From OLB7 sp966250335 (GTDB lineage: Bacteria; Bacteroidota; Ignavibacteria; OLB7), in the NCBI GenBank assembly GCA_966250335.1, contig CBINGZ010000013.1, positions 47,631 through 111,630 on the forward strand: 64,000 nucleotides of DNA, given 5' to 3'. Made by a program: the position numbers and the translations under genes. Numbering within the stretch: position 1 is the first letter of the stretch; every line of letters begins with the position of its first letter. The notes below the pieces were generated by a model, which did no database searches, was not told where the DNA came from, and worked only from the letters and a program-made list of their open reading frames with translations. Shown one piece after another: positions 1 to 8,537 of the stretch.

Positions 1-271
1 TCCCCTGTGCCCCGAAATCGACCTTCTGTCCGAAGAAGGTGAAGGTCCGCGGTCCGACCCCCAGAAGGAACTGTCCTCCGTTCCAGTCCGATGTTATCAC
101 GGTCGCGCTCGGGAGCTCCGTGTAGTTCCCGTTATGGGCGGTGAAGCTGTAGGAGGGGAAGATATCCTGCGCGTGCAGGTCTCCGCAGAGGAACGCCCCG
201 GCCAGCGCTGCCGCAAGGAGCGCGCCGCTCCGAATTCCCGACCCGGAACGATGTTGTTGCTGACGATTCAT
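1..271 (-). CDS. secreted protein, N-terminal fragment (runs off left edge)
   Basis: The frame begins with ATG (MNRQQQHRSG) and stays open to the window edge, so about 90 residues are visible. A basic N-region is followed by a hydrophobic stretch (ALLAAALAGAFLC) and a signal-peptidase-like LHAQ, so the product is probably exported. The mature start (DIFPSYSFTAHNGNYTELPS...) looks like the opening beta strands of a surface protein typical of T9SS bacteria. No enzyme family is recognised. The neighbouring gene on the same strand is an AraC regulator. The C-terminus and any sorting domain lie outside the window. Confidence 0.6.
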   Translation of the reverse strand, partial: MNRQQQHRSGSGIRSGALLAAALAGAFLCGDLHAQDIFPSYSFTAHNGNYTELPSATVITSDWNGGQFLLGVGPRTFTFFGQKVDFGAQG

Positions 272-405
272 ACAGGTGGATTGTATTGAGTGATACTACG
301 ATATATGGCGCGGCTGTCGCCGGGGATTGCATCCCCTCCCGAAAACATACCAAGGAGGGGGAAGGGCCATCTATCGGATCTTGCTTTTCGAGGGAGCGGA
401 GGAAA

Positions 406-1362
406 TCAGGGGAGATCGTTCATCGTCCGGTTCGTCCGGCCGGCGGCGCGGAACTCCGTCGGCGACATCCCGAAGTGACGCCGGAAGAGAAGGCTGAACG
501 AGGTGGGACTTTCAAACCCGACATCGAGACAGACCTCCAGCACCGAGCGGCTGCTTCCGGCCAGAAGATCGCGCGCACGATCGAGGCGGAGCCGGGTGAG
601 ATACTGAAGAGGGGTTCTGCCGTGAAGGCTCTTGAAGAGGCGGAGAAAATGATGCGGCGAGAGATGGGCCGCCCGGGCGATCTCGGCAAGCGTGATACGG
701 CGCGAGTAGCCGGAGTGCATGAAGTCGACCGCCAGATCGAGCCGCTGGCTGATCTCCAGCCGCGTGGCGAGGCGGAGCGACGGAATCCTCTTCAGCTCCC
801 CCAGCACACCGCGATGCGCCTCCAGCATCCGAGGGAGCAGGAGATGGAACTGCTCCTCGATCCATCCGCGTGAGGGTCTCTTCCGCTCCCTGATCATGCC
901 GTGGATACGGAACAGGAGCGGGGAAACCGTCTCATCATGACGATACAGCCGCTCGGCGAACCGCACCTCCCCCGCATCGACAACCTTCGCCGGATCATCG
1001 AGCAGATGATCGTCCGGGGTCACGATATCGCGCAGCACCCCCTGCGCAAACCCGGGACGGAAGAAGATCCCGAGCGAGTCGATCGCCTGTTTCTCCTCGA
1101 TGAAGCTCGAATACCGCTGGCCGTGGTTCAGAATCAGGTAATTCCCCTGGTTGAGCGGAAACGTCCGCCCCTGCGACTCATACACCTCCCTCCCGCCGAT
1201 CACGTACTTGATCGAGAGGGTCCCATGATAGGCCGGGAACGCGGCATCCGCCGCACTGGTCAGCGCGATCATATTCGACCAGTTCATCTCCGGACAGATG
1301 AGGTCGAGGCCGGTATCACGGCGCTCCTCGGCGGGGGCGTCGATGAGGATGAGGTAGGACAT
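406..1362 (-). CDS. AraC-family transcriptional regulator
   Basis: A 318-residue protein whose C-terminal ~100 residues (about 205-305) form an AraC/XylS double helix-turn-helix: ITLAEIARAAHLSPHHFLRLFK is the first helix pair and SVLEVCLDVGFESPTSFSLLFRRHFGMSP is the second, with the classic GF/Y-S-FSR-like core. The N-terminal ~200 residues look like a cupin-type sensing domain (GQGRTFPLNQGNYLILNHGQRYSSF region), so it probably responds to a small ligand or envelope signal, which cannot be named. No convincing ribosome binding site marks the start; an internal Met at residue 26 (MNWSN) is a possible alternative. It sits between a secreted-protein gene and a T9SS propeller on the same strand. 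Confidence 0.9.
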   Translation of the reverse strand: MSYLILIDAPAEERRDTGLDLICPEMNWSNMIALTSAADAAFPAYHGTLSIKYVIGGREVYESQGRTFPLNQGNYLILNHGQRYSSFIEEKQAIDSLGIFFRPGFAQGVLRDIVTPDDHLLDDPAKVVDAGEVRFAERLYRHDETVSPLLFRIHGMIRERKRPSRGWIEEQFHLLLPRMLEAHRGVLGELKRIPSLRLATRLEISQRLDLAVDFMHSGYSRRITLAEIARAAHLSPHHFLRLFKSLHGRTPLQYLTRLRLDRARDLLAGSSRSVLEVCLDVGFESPTSFSLLFRRHFGMSPTEFRAAGRTNRTMNDLP

Positions 1363-1459
1363 GGCGTGCAGCTTGATGAAAACCTGGAGGCCGCATTGAG
1401 GCGCGGATCATCAAACTACAGCTGAGCGGAAGGATTGTTTCAGGAGGAGAAGCCCTCCC

Positions 1460-3538
1460 TCACAGAACGGTCAACCGCCCGACATACTCCTCTTCTCCGA
1501 CATGCAGCTTATACAGATATGTTCCCGGTCGCAGCTCCCCCCGTTCAACTCTCACACGATGTTTTCCCATAGCAAGGTTGCCCATGTCGATCGTGCGTAC
1601 GACCCGACCGAGCATATCGAGAACACTCATCGAGACGGTACGGGGCATATCGAGCGTAAATTCAATTGAGGCTTCATTCACAAGCGGATTCGGATACACC
1701 CGCACCGGAATCGCCGGTTCAGCTGCTCTGCCCGGAACCCCCAGCACCTCCCCACTCCGAAAAATCCCGCGCCCCAGCGTTCCCGCATACAACTGGTTCG
1801 GGCCGTGCGCCAGGGCAACCACCCTGACCCCCTCCAGCTCCGAATCGGACCTCGTCCATGTTGCCCCCTTGTCGGTTGAACGGAAGATGCCGTCTTCGGT
1901 GCCGGTGTAGACCGTGGAGCCGACCAGAGCCGCCGACCAGACGCTCTTTCCGTAGTAGGTCAGCCCCTCGCGGCTCAGCTCCTCCCAGGTGTCGCCGTAA
2001 TCGGGGGAACGGAAGCGGTCCATCGATGTCCCCAGGACATAGACGTCCTGCCCGTTGATCGCTATCGAATAGGTCGAAGAGCTGGGGAAATCCCTGAGCT
2101 TCGTCCAGCTTCCTCCGGCATCGGTCGAACGGTAGAGGCCGGCGCCGGCCATGACGAACATGTCGGTCCCCTGCACGGCAATCCTCGAGGCGGATTTGAC
2201 CGGGAAGCTCTCGACGATCGTCCATTTCCCTCCCTTGTCGGTCGAGCGGAGAAGGCCTCCGCCCGAGGCGGCATAGATGGCGTCCCCGACGTGGCTGAGG
2301 GAGTAGACGCCTGCCTTGTTCCCGCTGACCCCGGTCATGGTCATGGCGTACCATGTGGAACCGGTTATGGATGTACGGTAAATACCCTTCTCGCCGCCAA
2401 GGAGCATCCCCGTGCCGTTCTGGAGTATCACGTTGATCGTCTGGTCCTCCAGCCCGTCGTCGTCCTGACGCCAGGTCCGGCCGAGATCGGGGGAGGAATA
2501 GAGGCCGCGATAGCCGGCCGCATACATGACTCCATCCCCGAAGCCGAGCGTGTTGATATCGATATTGGTGATCCCGTCGCTCTTCAGCTCCCAGCCGCTC
2601 CCTCCGAACGTGCTCCGATAGATCCCCTTGTTCGATCCCGCGAGCACCTGATCCCGATGCCTGACGACCGCGAAGAACTCCGTCGTGTTCACACCATCGG
2701 CGAACTTCTTGAAGTTCCTCCCCCCGTCGGTCGACCTGAAGAGACTCCCCCCTCCGTTGACGTTCTCCGAGGTGCCGACGATCAAGGTATCGCCGGAACT
2801 CGCCATCGACTTGATCGACCCGTAGATCCCGAGCCCCCCCTTCGTCCAGGTCGTCCCGGAATCGAGCGATACGAAGACCAACGACTGCCCGATCGCATAG
2901 ATCCTGGGACCGTCGACATGCAACGCCGCCAGATAGCCCCCGACCCCCTTCATCGACTGCCAGGTGGCGCCGTCGTCGCTCGTCCGCCAGACCCCCTTGC
3001 CGAACTCCACCGTCATCGCGAAGACGTAATCTCCAAGCACCGCCATCGAGACGACGTTCGCCCCGGACATTCCCATCATCATCTTCTGCCAGGTGGCGCC
3101 GTTGTCGCTCGACCTGTGAACCGCGCCGTCCCATTCCTGCGAGCTGGGCCCGTTGCCGCTTCCCACGAAGATGTACGGGTCCTTGAAAACGAGCGAGGAG
3201 CCGTAGATAGGCGTCCCCATCTGCGTCCATGTCTTCGCTCCGTCGACCGAATAGGTCACTCCTGCGGAGAGCGTGTAGAGCGTATCACCGCGCATGGTGA
3301 GAGCGCCGAACCCCATCCCCGGGAGCGAGTCGACCCGCGCCCAGCCTGCGCCGTCGTTCGTGGAGCTGTAGAGATTACTGTAGGGATAGGGGGATGAAGC
3401 GAAGATCGTCGACCCGTCGCTTACCATCCGCTCGATCATACCGTACGGGCCGGGAAGGTTCGTCCAGTTCTGCGCATGAAGCGCCGGGACCACGAGCAGC
3501 GACAGGAACAGGGCAAGAAGGAAGACTCTCGATATCAT
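1460..3538 (-). CDS. T9SS-exported BNR/VPS10-type beta-propeller protein
   Basis: Start chosen at MISRVFLLALFLSLLVVPALHAQ, a clear signal peptide; an in-frame ATG 42 bases upstream would bury it. The body carries many Asp-box/BNR-like blades (variants of YRSTDAGGSWTKL, RSTDKGGKWTIV, RSPDYGDTWEEL), as in sortilin/VPS10 and HCF136-like propellers. The last ~75 residues (VYPNPLVNEASIEFTL...GTYLYKLHVGEEEYVGRLTVL) are a T9SS type A sorting domain, so the protein is expected to cross the outer membrane and be attached to or released from the surface. No catalytic site is recognisable; a binding or scaffold role is an inference. Three other propellers of this type occur in the window. Confidence 0.9.
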   Translation of the reverse strand: MISRVFLLALFLSLLVVPALHAQNWTNLPGPYGMIERMVSDGSTIFASSPYPYSNLYSSTNDGAGWARVDSLPGMGFGALTMRGDTLYTLSAGVTYSVDGAKTWTQMGTPIYGSSLVFKDPYIFVGSGNGPSSQEWDGAVHRSSDNGATWQKMMMGMSGANVVSMAVLGDYVFAMTVEFGKGVWRTSDDGATWQSMKGVGGYLAALHVDGPRIYAIGQSLVFVSLDSGTTWTKGGLGIYGSIKSMASSGDTLIVGTSENVNGGGSLFRSTDGGRNFKKFADGVNTTEFFAVVRHRDQVLAGSNKGIYRSTFGGSGWELKSDGITNIDINTLGFGDGVMYAAGYRGLYSSPDLGRTWRQDDDGLEDQTINVILQNGTGMLLGGEKGIYRTSITGSTWYAMTMTGVSGNKAGVYSLSHVGDAIYAASGGGLLRSTDKGGKWTIVESFPVKSASRIAVQGTDMFVMAGAGLYRSTDAGGSWTKLRDFPSSSTYSIAINGQDVYVLGTSMDRFRSPDYGDTWEELSREGLTYYGKSVWSAALVGSTVYTGTEDGIFRSTDKGATWTRSDSELEGVRVVALAHGPNQLYAGTLGRGIFRSGEVLGVPGRAAEPAIPVRVYPNPLVNEASIEFTLDMPRTVSMSVLDMLGRVVRTIDMGNLAMGKHRVRVERGELRPGTYLYKLHVGEEEYVGRLTVL

Positions 3539-3749
3539 GAAGGGGAGTGCAATGTTGTTGAAGTACGACCGCGGCTCCATCAGGGCGGCGCGGGACGGAA
3601 GGACGTCGGAAGGATCGATTCGTCACACGGAAGAGCGGGGATAATATAGCCTCCATCACATCCACGGCCGAACCAATTACGTATTCGATCAGGAAGACCG
3701 GGGAACACCCTCCCTTCCCCAACCCATTTCGATACCGAGGAGCAAGATC

Positions 3750-5168
3750 ATGGAAGATTCACGCACCGAAGCGGACGCGACCGTAGCAGCGGCGACCGTA
3801 GTCGCGGCGACCGGGGACCCGATAGAAGAGTTCGGAGCACGATTGCGCGGCAAGCTGCTCCGCCCCTTCGATCCGGGCTACGACGAGGCCCGCCGGATCT
3901 GGAACGGCATGATCGACAGACGCCCCGCTCTCATCGTCCGCTGCGCGGGGGTGGCCGACGTGATCGCCTCGGTCGACTTCGCCCGCACGACGGGACTGAC
4001 CGTCGCCGTGCGGGGCGGAGGCCACAACGTGGCGGGAAACGCCGTCTGCGACGGCGGGATCATGATCGATCTCTCGGGGATGCGGTCGGTCCGGGTCGAC
4101 CCGGCGGCGCGTACGGCGCGCGTGGAACCGGGGGCAACCTGGGGAGACTTCGACCATGAAACGCTTGCCTTCGGACTCGCCACCACCGGCGGCGTGGTCT
4201 CCTCCACCGGCGTGGCCGGTCTGACGCTGGGAGGAGGGATCGGCTGGCTCCACGGCAGACATGGCCTCAGTTGCGACAACCTGCTCTCGGTCGACATCGT
4301 CACGGCCGACGGAAGACTGCTCCACGCGAGCAGCGACGAGAACCCCGACCTCTTCTGGGGAGTCCGCGGCGGCGGCGGGAACTTCGGGATCGTCACCTCG
4401 TTCGAGTTCAGGCTCCATCCGGTCGATATGGTCGTGGGTGGGCTGGTGATCTACCCGGCGCAGCTTGCGCGCGACATCCTCCGCTCCTACCGCGCGTTCG
4501 TCGCGAATGCCCCGGACGAGTTCACCTCGACGGCGATCCTCACCACCTCCCCGGAGGGCCACCCCGTGCTGATCATCGGCGCATGCTACAACGGACCGAT
4601 CGAGGAGGGGATCGAGTTCATACGCCCGCTCAGGGAGTTCGCTCCCCCCATCGTCGATATGCTCGGCCCGATACCGTACCGCGTGCTCCAGACCATGACC
4701 GACGCCGGGTTCCCCGCGGGGATGCTCAACTACTGGAAGTCGAACTTCGTGAACGACCTCGACGACGAATTGATCGATATCCTGCTCGAACGATTCTCCG
4801 TCGTGGCCTCCCCGAAGACCGCCCTGCTGATCGAGGCGTGCGGCGGGATGATGCGCCGCGTCGATCCGGAGGCGACGGCGTTCCACCATCGGAACTCTCC
4901 CTACAACATTCTGATCGTCGGCATCTGGACCGATCCCACGCGAAACGAGACGAACATCGACTGGGTTCGCGCGACCTGGAACGCGATCCAGCCCTTCTCC
5001 TCCGGCGGCGTCTACGTCAATTATCTGGGACGCGAGTCGGATGAAGGATCGAACCGGATCGACACCGCATACGGCGCCGAGAAGTTCGCGCGCCTGACGG
5101 CCCTGAAGAACAGATACGATCCGACCAATCTCTTCTCCATGAACCAGAACATCAGACCGACGGTGTGA
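3750..5168 (+). CDS. FAD-linked oxidase, berberine-bridge-enzyme type
   Basis: A 472-residue PCMH-type flavoprotein. FAD-binding domain at about 55-230 contains VRGGGHNVAGNAVCDGG, where His92 is the usual covalent 8-alpha-histidyl attachment, and the GLTLGGGIGWL and RGGGGNFGIVT phosphate-binding loops. The C-terminal BBE segment (YVNYLGRE...NRYDPTNLFSMNQNI) closes the active site. At the position where bicovalent members have a Cys (GVCPT) this protein reads GVVSST, so a single His link is expected. Such enzymes oxidise alcohols, sugars or aromatic amines with oxygen; the substrate is not predictable. AGGAG lies just before the ATG. No signal peptide is seen. It converges on an aldo/keto reductase gene across a shared hairpin. 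Confidence 0.9.
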   Translation: MEDSRTEADATVAAATVVAATGDPIEEFGARLRGKLLRPFDPGYDEARRIWNGMIDRRPALIVRCAGVADVIASVDFARTTGLTVAVRGGGHNVAGNAVCDGGIMIDLSGMRSVRVDPAARTARVEPGATWGDFDHETLAFGLATTGGVVSSTGVAGLTLGGGIGWLHGRHGLSCDNLLSVDIVTADGRLLHASSDENPDLFWGVRGGGGNFGIVTSFEFRLHPVDMVVGGLVIYPAQLARDILRSYRAFVANAPDEFTSTAILTTSPEGHPVLIIGACYNGPIEEGIEFIRPLREFAPPIVDMLGPIPYRVLQTMTDAGFPAGMLNYWKSNFVNDLDDELIDILLERFSVVASPKTALLIEACGGMMRRVDPEATAFHHRNSPYNILIVGIWTDPTRNETNIDWVRATWNAIQPFSSGGVYVNYLGRESDEGSNRIDTAYGAEKFARLTALKNRYDPTNLFSMNQNIRPTV

Positions 5169-5199
5169 GATATTCCGTTCGATCCCCGCGATGAACGAA

Positions 5200-5234
5200 G
5201 CGAGCCGCCGGTCACGATATGACCGGCGGCTCGC
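5200..5234. terminator. bidirectional hairpin between convergent genes
   Basis: A perfect 15-bp stem (GCGAGCCGCCGGTCA and its complement) with a 5-base loop lies between the flavin oxidase and the aldo/keto reductase, which converge. There is no long T-run on either side, so it may work as a barrier or mRNA end-stabilising hairpin rather than a textbook intrinsic terminator. The loop and adjacent stem base spell CGATAT. Confidence 0.7.
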
Positions 5235-5255
5235 TCTACGATCATCCTTTCACTC

Positions 5256-6416
5256 TCACCCGGCCTTCACGGCCATCCTCTCCATCGCCTTCTCGAACCT
5301 CGGGTCGTGCCGGAGCGCGGCGAAGTCGGCTTCGTTGCGGGCGTGGTCGACGTGATGGAACCCGACGCCGATCGCACGGTCGATCGACTCGAACGCATCA
5401 TCGGGACGTCCGCTCAGCGCGTGGACGCACGCCAGGTTGTACCATGTGCTCCCGTCGGTGGGATCGAAGGCGAGTCCCTTGTTGAGTTCTTCTATCGCTT
5501 TCGGATAATTCTGTTCCTGCTTCGCCCGCGCGTACCGGGTCATCCACGACTCGGGATAATGGAGTTTCTCCACCTCCTCCGGGGTCAGCGTGATATCCCC
5601 GGCCTGCATATTCTCCGCCAGGTGCTCGATCTTCTTGGTCGCCGGAATCGGAATGATCGACGGCGAACGGTGAAGAAGCCATGCGAGCGCGACACCGTAG
5701 GGAGAGGCGTTGGTTGAGGTGATCGTCGCCTCCAGCCAGTCCCTGAACTCCACAAGCCTGTGGGCGTTCCGATGCCCGCCGACCGGGGCGTAGGCGATCA
5801 TGGAGATCCCCTCCTTCTCGCAATGATCGAGCATCGCGGGCCAGGTGGGGTTGAAGTAGATGAACGCCAGCGGGTTCTGCACCGAGGCGATCTCCGCCTC
5901 CGCCTGAGCCTCGATCAGAAGCGGGAGCGGGACGTTCGAGACGCCGACGGCACGGATCTTCCCCTCCCGCTGCAGATCGGCCAGCGCGCCGACGCTCTCC
6001 TGAAGGGGAACCTGCGGATCGGGACGATGCAACTGGTAGAGATCGATCCGATCGGTCTCCAGCGCCCGCAGGCTCGCCTCGCAGGCCGCGCGAAGATGCT
6101 CGGGACGGCCGTTCGGAACCCAGCTCCCGCCGGGACGTGTGAAGCCTCCCTTGGTGGCGATCACCACCCGTTCCCTCCGCCCCCCCGTGAGCGCCTTGGA
6201 GATGAGCCGCTCGCCGTGATTCATCTCATCCTCGCCGGCGCCGTAGGCGTCGGCCGTGTCGAAGAACTCCACGCCGTACTCATCCACCGCGCGCTGCAGC
6301 AGGTTGATTGCCTCGGATTCCGATGGACGGCGCGTCGCGTCGTTCGAAAGATCCATCATGCCGTAACCGATTTCATTGACCCGGAGGTCGGTCCTGCCGA
6401 TCTGTCGCTTCTTCAT
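5256..6416 (-). CDS. aldo/keto reductase with C-terminal TPR
   Basis: Start placed at MKKRQIGRTDLRVNEIGYG, the conserved family start; the frame is open further upstream but that stretch is not family-like. Residues 1 to about 290 are an NAD(P)H-dependent AKR barrel with the catalytic tetrad visible: Asp53 and Tyr58 (FFDTADAYG), Lys89 (IATKGG) and His130 (LYQLHRPD). From about residue 300 the protein continues with one to two tetratricopeptide units (YPKAIEELNKGLAFDPTDGSTWYNLACVHALSGRPDDAFESIDRAI), an unusual appendix suggesting protein interaction. The gene starts 28 bases after the end of the DUF4062-STAND gene on the same strand, so they may be co-transcribed. Substrate unknown. Confidence 0.9.
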   Translation of the reverse strand: MKKRQIGRTDLRVNEIGYGMMDLSNDATRRPSESEAINLLQRAVDEYGVEFFDTADAYGAGEDEMNHGERLISKALTGGRRERVVIATKGGFTRPGGSWVPNGRPEHLRAACEASLRALETDRIDLYQLHRPDPQVPLQESVGALADLQREGKIRAVGVSNVPLPLLIEAQAEAEIASVQNPLAFIYFNPTWPAMLDHCEKEGISMIAYAPVGGHRNAHRLVEFRDWLEATITSTNASPYGVALAWLLHRSPSIIPIPATKKIEHLAENMQAGDITLTPEEVEKLHYPESWMTRYARAKQEQNYPKAIEELNKGLAFDPTDGSTWYNLACVHALSGRPDDAFESIDRAIGVGFHHVDHARNEADFAALRHDPRFEKAMERMAVKAG

Positions 6417-6444
6417 CGTTCGAATCGTGGAATGGAAAGTAAGA

Positions 6445-8223
6445 TTAAACGCCTTGCGATATATACAGATGTTCGACATCCGCTTCGGACGCCGTCAGCT
6501 CCCGGAACGGGGGGTGCGAAGGTACGAATATCGGTTCGTTCCGCTCCCCGAAATACTCGATCAATCGCATCTCGATCGATCGTCTGCTCTCCCCGTCCGC
6601 CAGATAGCGCTCTTCGACGGCGCGTCTGAGGAAGTCGTGGAAGAAGGTAAGGAGATCGCCGTTCGGAAGCAGGTGATAATCGAGTGCCGTGACGAGCGCG
6701 GAGATCCTCATGCGGGAGATGCCGGTGATCTCCACAAGATCGATCTCGCTCAATCCTCCGTCGGACATCCTGATCAACGACATCGTATCGCGGATCGTTT
6801 CCGGCGAGAAATCGTTCTCGAACCGCTCCAGCACCTTCTGGAAGAGGTCCTCCGGTCCGGTCACCGCAAGGAATCGCTCGACCTCCCGGTCCAGTTCCTC
6901 ATGTCTGCCGAAGAGCCGGAGCTCCTCCAGCATCGTACGGAGGAAAAGAGGCTGGCCGCATCTGGGATCGGCGGAGATGCGACGGACGAGATCGACACGT
7001 AACGCCTTGCGATATTCCGAGAGGAACCGCACGACGATCGCCTCACGCTCCTCTTCCGACAACGGCCCCAGGTCGAGCCTCTCCCACCCCCTGCTCCGGA
7101 GCCGTGCCGCCGCCACCCCCGATGCCGTGGTGACGATGAGTCCGACTCCGGAGGGGAGACGATCCGGAATCCACTCCGGATCGGGTCCGTCGCCGGAGAG
7201 CTTGTCGACGCCGTCGACGACCAGGAGGATCTGTCGATTCCCGATACGATCGATAATATCGGCGAACTCGTGCGATATCGTGCCGGGATCTTTCCGGGAC
7301 GATATCGCATCGCTGAACCTCTCCCCGATCTCCATCATCAGATGCTCCATGACCGCATGATGATCGGTCGCACCCGACCCGATGCCGACATAATGCTCGA
7401 CGATATGAGCCCCCGGATTCCTCTTCCTGAACTGTTCGGCCCAGAAGGCAATCAGCGCGCTCTTCCCGCTCCCCGGCCCGCCGCAGACGACCAGAGGAGC
7501 GCTGTTCCCCCGCGCATGCTCGTTCAGACGTTTCAGATATGTCGCATTGGGAATATATGCGACGCGGCGGCTGAGCGCGAACGCCTCGTGCCGCGCCCGT
7601 TCACGTTCCAGCGGCGTGGGGAAGGCGGTGTGGGAGAAGTCGCGGCGGATGATCTCCAGCAGTTCCCCGTGGATCAGTCGCCCCAGAGTCTCGGGATCAT
7701 CGAACTCCGCAACACGATGTCCCCCAGAACGGACACGATCCTTCAGATTCTCAAGGCGGGCTCCCTCGGTCGTCTCCCCCTCCGATATATCACGTTCCCT
7801 GAAGAAGAAGCGGCCGGCCGGGACGCTCTCCGGAGCGTCGAGCGCGCCGTAGCGGAACTCCATGTCGATGATCGACGCCTCCTCCATCACCGCATCCTCG
7901 ATCCAGGGGTAGCGGGCCAGAAGCTCCGGGTCCTTGTGGATGTCGGTCAGCTCCGGGATGAAGCCGTAACGGTCCCCGGTGATCCCGATGAAATAGGGTC
8001 GACAGCGATCTATCTCCTCCAGGCAGGTGCGGATGATCTGTCCCAGGATATAATTCTCGTCGGTCAGCCCCCAGCGGAGATCGACCTCGGTGAAGATGAT
8101 CCCCCGCTCGCGGCACCGCATACGGATCTCCGGAAAGATCGTCCTGACGAGATGTTCCCGTTCCTCGTGGAGATCCTTGAAGGTCGAGGAGATGAACACA
8201 CGAAGTTCCGCGCGTGATCTCAT
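6445..8223 (-). CDS. DUF4062-STAND NTPase (nephrocystin-3/NLR-like), lacking TPRs
   Basis: A 592-residue signalling ATPase. Residues 6-95 are a DUF4062 domain (LRVFISSTFKDLHEEREHL...TEVDLRWGLTDE), which is TIR-like in position at the front of STAND proteins. A NACHT/AAA module follows, with Walker A GGPGSGKS at 248-255 and Walker B ILLVVDGVDKL at about 332-342. A helical region follows (LVEITGISRMRISALV...LLTFFHDFLRRAVEERYL). The right-edge gene of this window has the same helical region followed by a long TPR array; here the protein stops soon after YFGER with an unrelated tail (NEPIFVPSHPPFRELTAS...), so it looks truncated or is a TPR-less form. Proteins of this plan act as ligand-triggered switches, some in antiviral defence; that role is inferred only. 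Confidence 0.85.
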   Translation of the reverse strand: MRSRAELRVFISSTFKDLHEEREHLVRTIFPEIRMRCRERGIIFTEVDLRWGLTDENYILGQIIRTCLEEIDRCRPYFIGITGDRYGFIPELTDIHKDPELLARYPWIEDAVMEEASIIDMEFRYGALDAPESVPAGRFFFRERDISEGETTEGARLENLKDRVRSGGHRVAEFDDPETLGRLIHGELLEIIRRDFSHTAFPTPLERERARHEAFALSRRVAYIPNATYLKRLNEHARGNSAPLVVCGGPGSGKSALIAFWAEQFRKRNPGAHIVEHYVGIGSGATDHHAVMEHLMMEIGERFSDAISSRKDPGTISHEFADIIDRIGNRQILLVVDGVDKLSGDGPDPEWIPDRLPSGVGLIVTTASGVAAARLRSRGWERLDLGPLSEEEREAIVVRFLSEYRKALRVDLVRRISADPRCGQPLFLRTMLEELRLFGRHEELDREVERFLAVTGPEDLFQKVLERFENDFSPETIRDTMSLIRMSDGGLSEIDLVEITGISRMRISALVTALDYHLLPNGDLLTFFHDFLRRAVEERYLADGESRRSIEMRLIEYFGERNEPIFVPSHPPFRELTASEADVEHLYISQGV

Positions 8224-8432
8224 GGCGATATGATCCGATTAGACATAAGGGGGGACGGCTTCATGCCTGGAACTGCGGCGGCGAACTTACTGAATCGTGC
8301 GATTCATTCCCCTGCCGTAAGAGGCCCGGTCGTCGATCCGCTCCCGGGGCCCATTGCCGTGATTTCGGCCCGATCGGTAATTTCGGGCGATGCCTCGGCC
8401 GACGTTGCAGTCATCATTACCAGGAGATCATC
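8224..8432. other. intergenic region between divergent genes
   Basis: This is the promoter-bearing gap between the DUF4062-STAND gene and the plus-strand AlkZ-like gene or its small upstream ORF. I see no RNA gene, repeat or convincing operator in it. CGATAT occurs right before the STAND start codon. Confidence 0.5.
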
Positions 8433-8537
8433 ATGAGGAAGGGTTCAGATCCCGCGGTACGGCTCGCCGTCGGCAATAAGGGAACATCGGCAACACCGGC
8501 GGAAAAGGGGAAGGAAACAACGGTGATCACGCCGTGA
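8433..8537 (+). CDS. possible 34-residue upstream ORF
   Basis: ATG is preceded by a well-spaced AGGAG (ccAGGAGatcatcATG) and the short frame (MRKGSDPAVRLAVGNKGTSA...) ends at a TGA that overlaps a GTG start of the next gene (GTGA). This could be a leader or coupling peptide. There is no homology or composition argument beyond the ribosome binding site and the overlap, so it may be only the true leader of the downstream mRNA. Confidence 0.25.
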   Translation: MRKGSDPAVRLAVGNKGTSATPAEKGKETTVITP

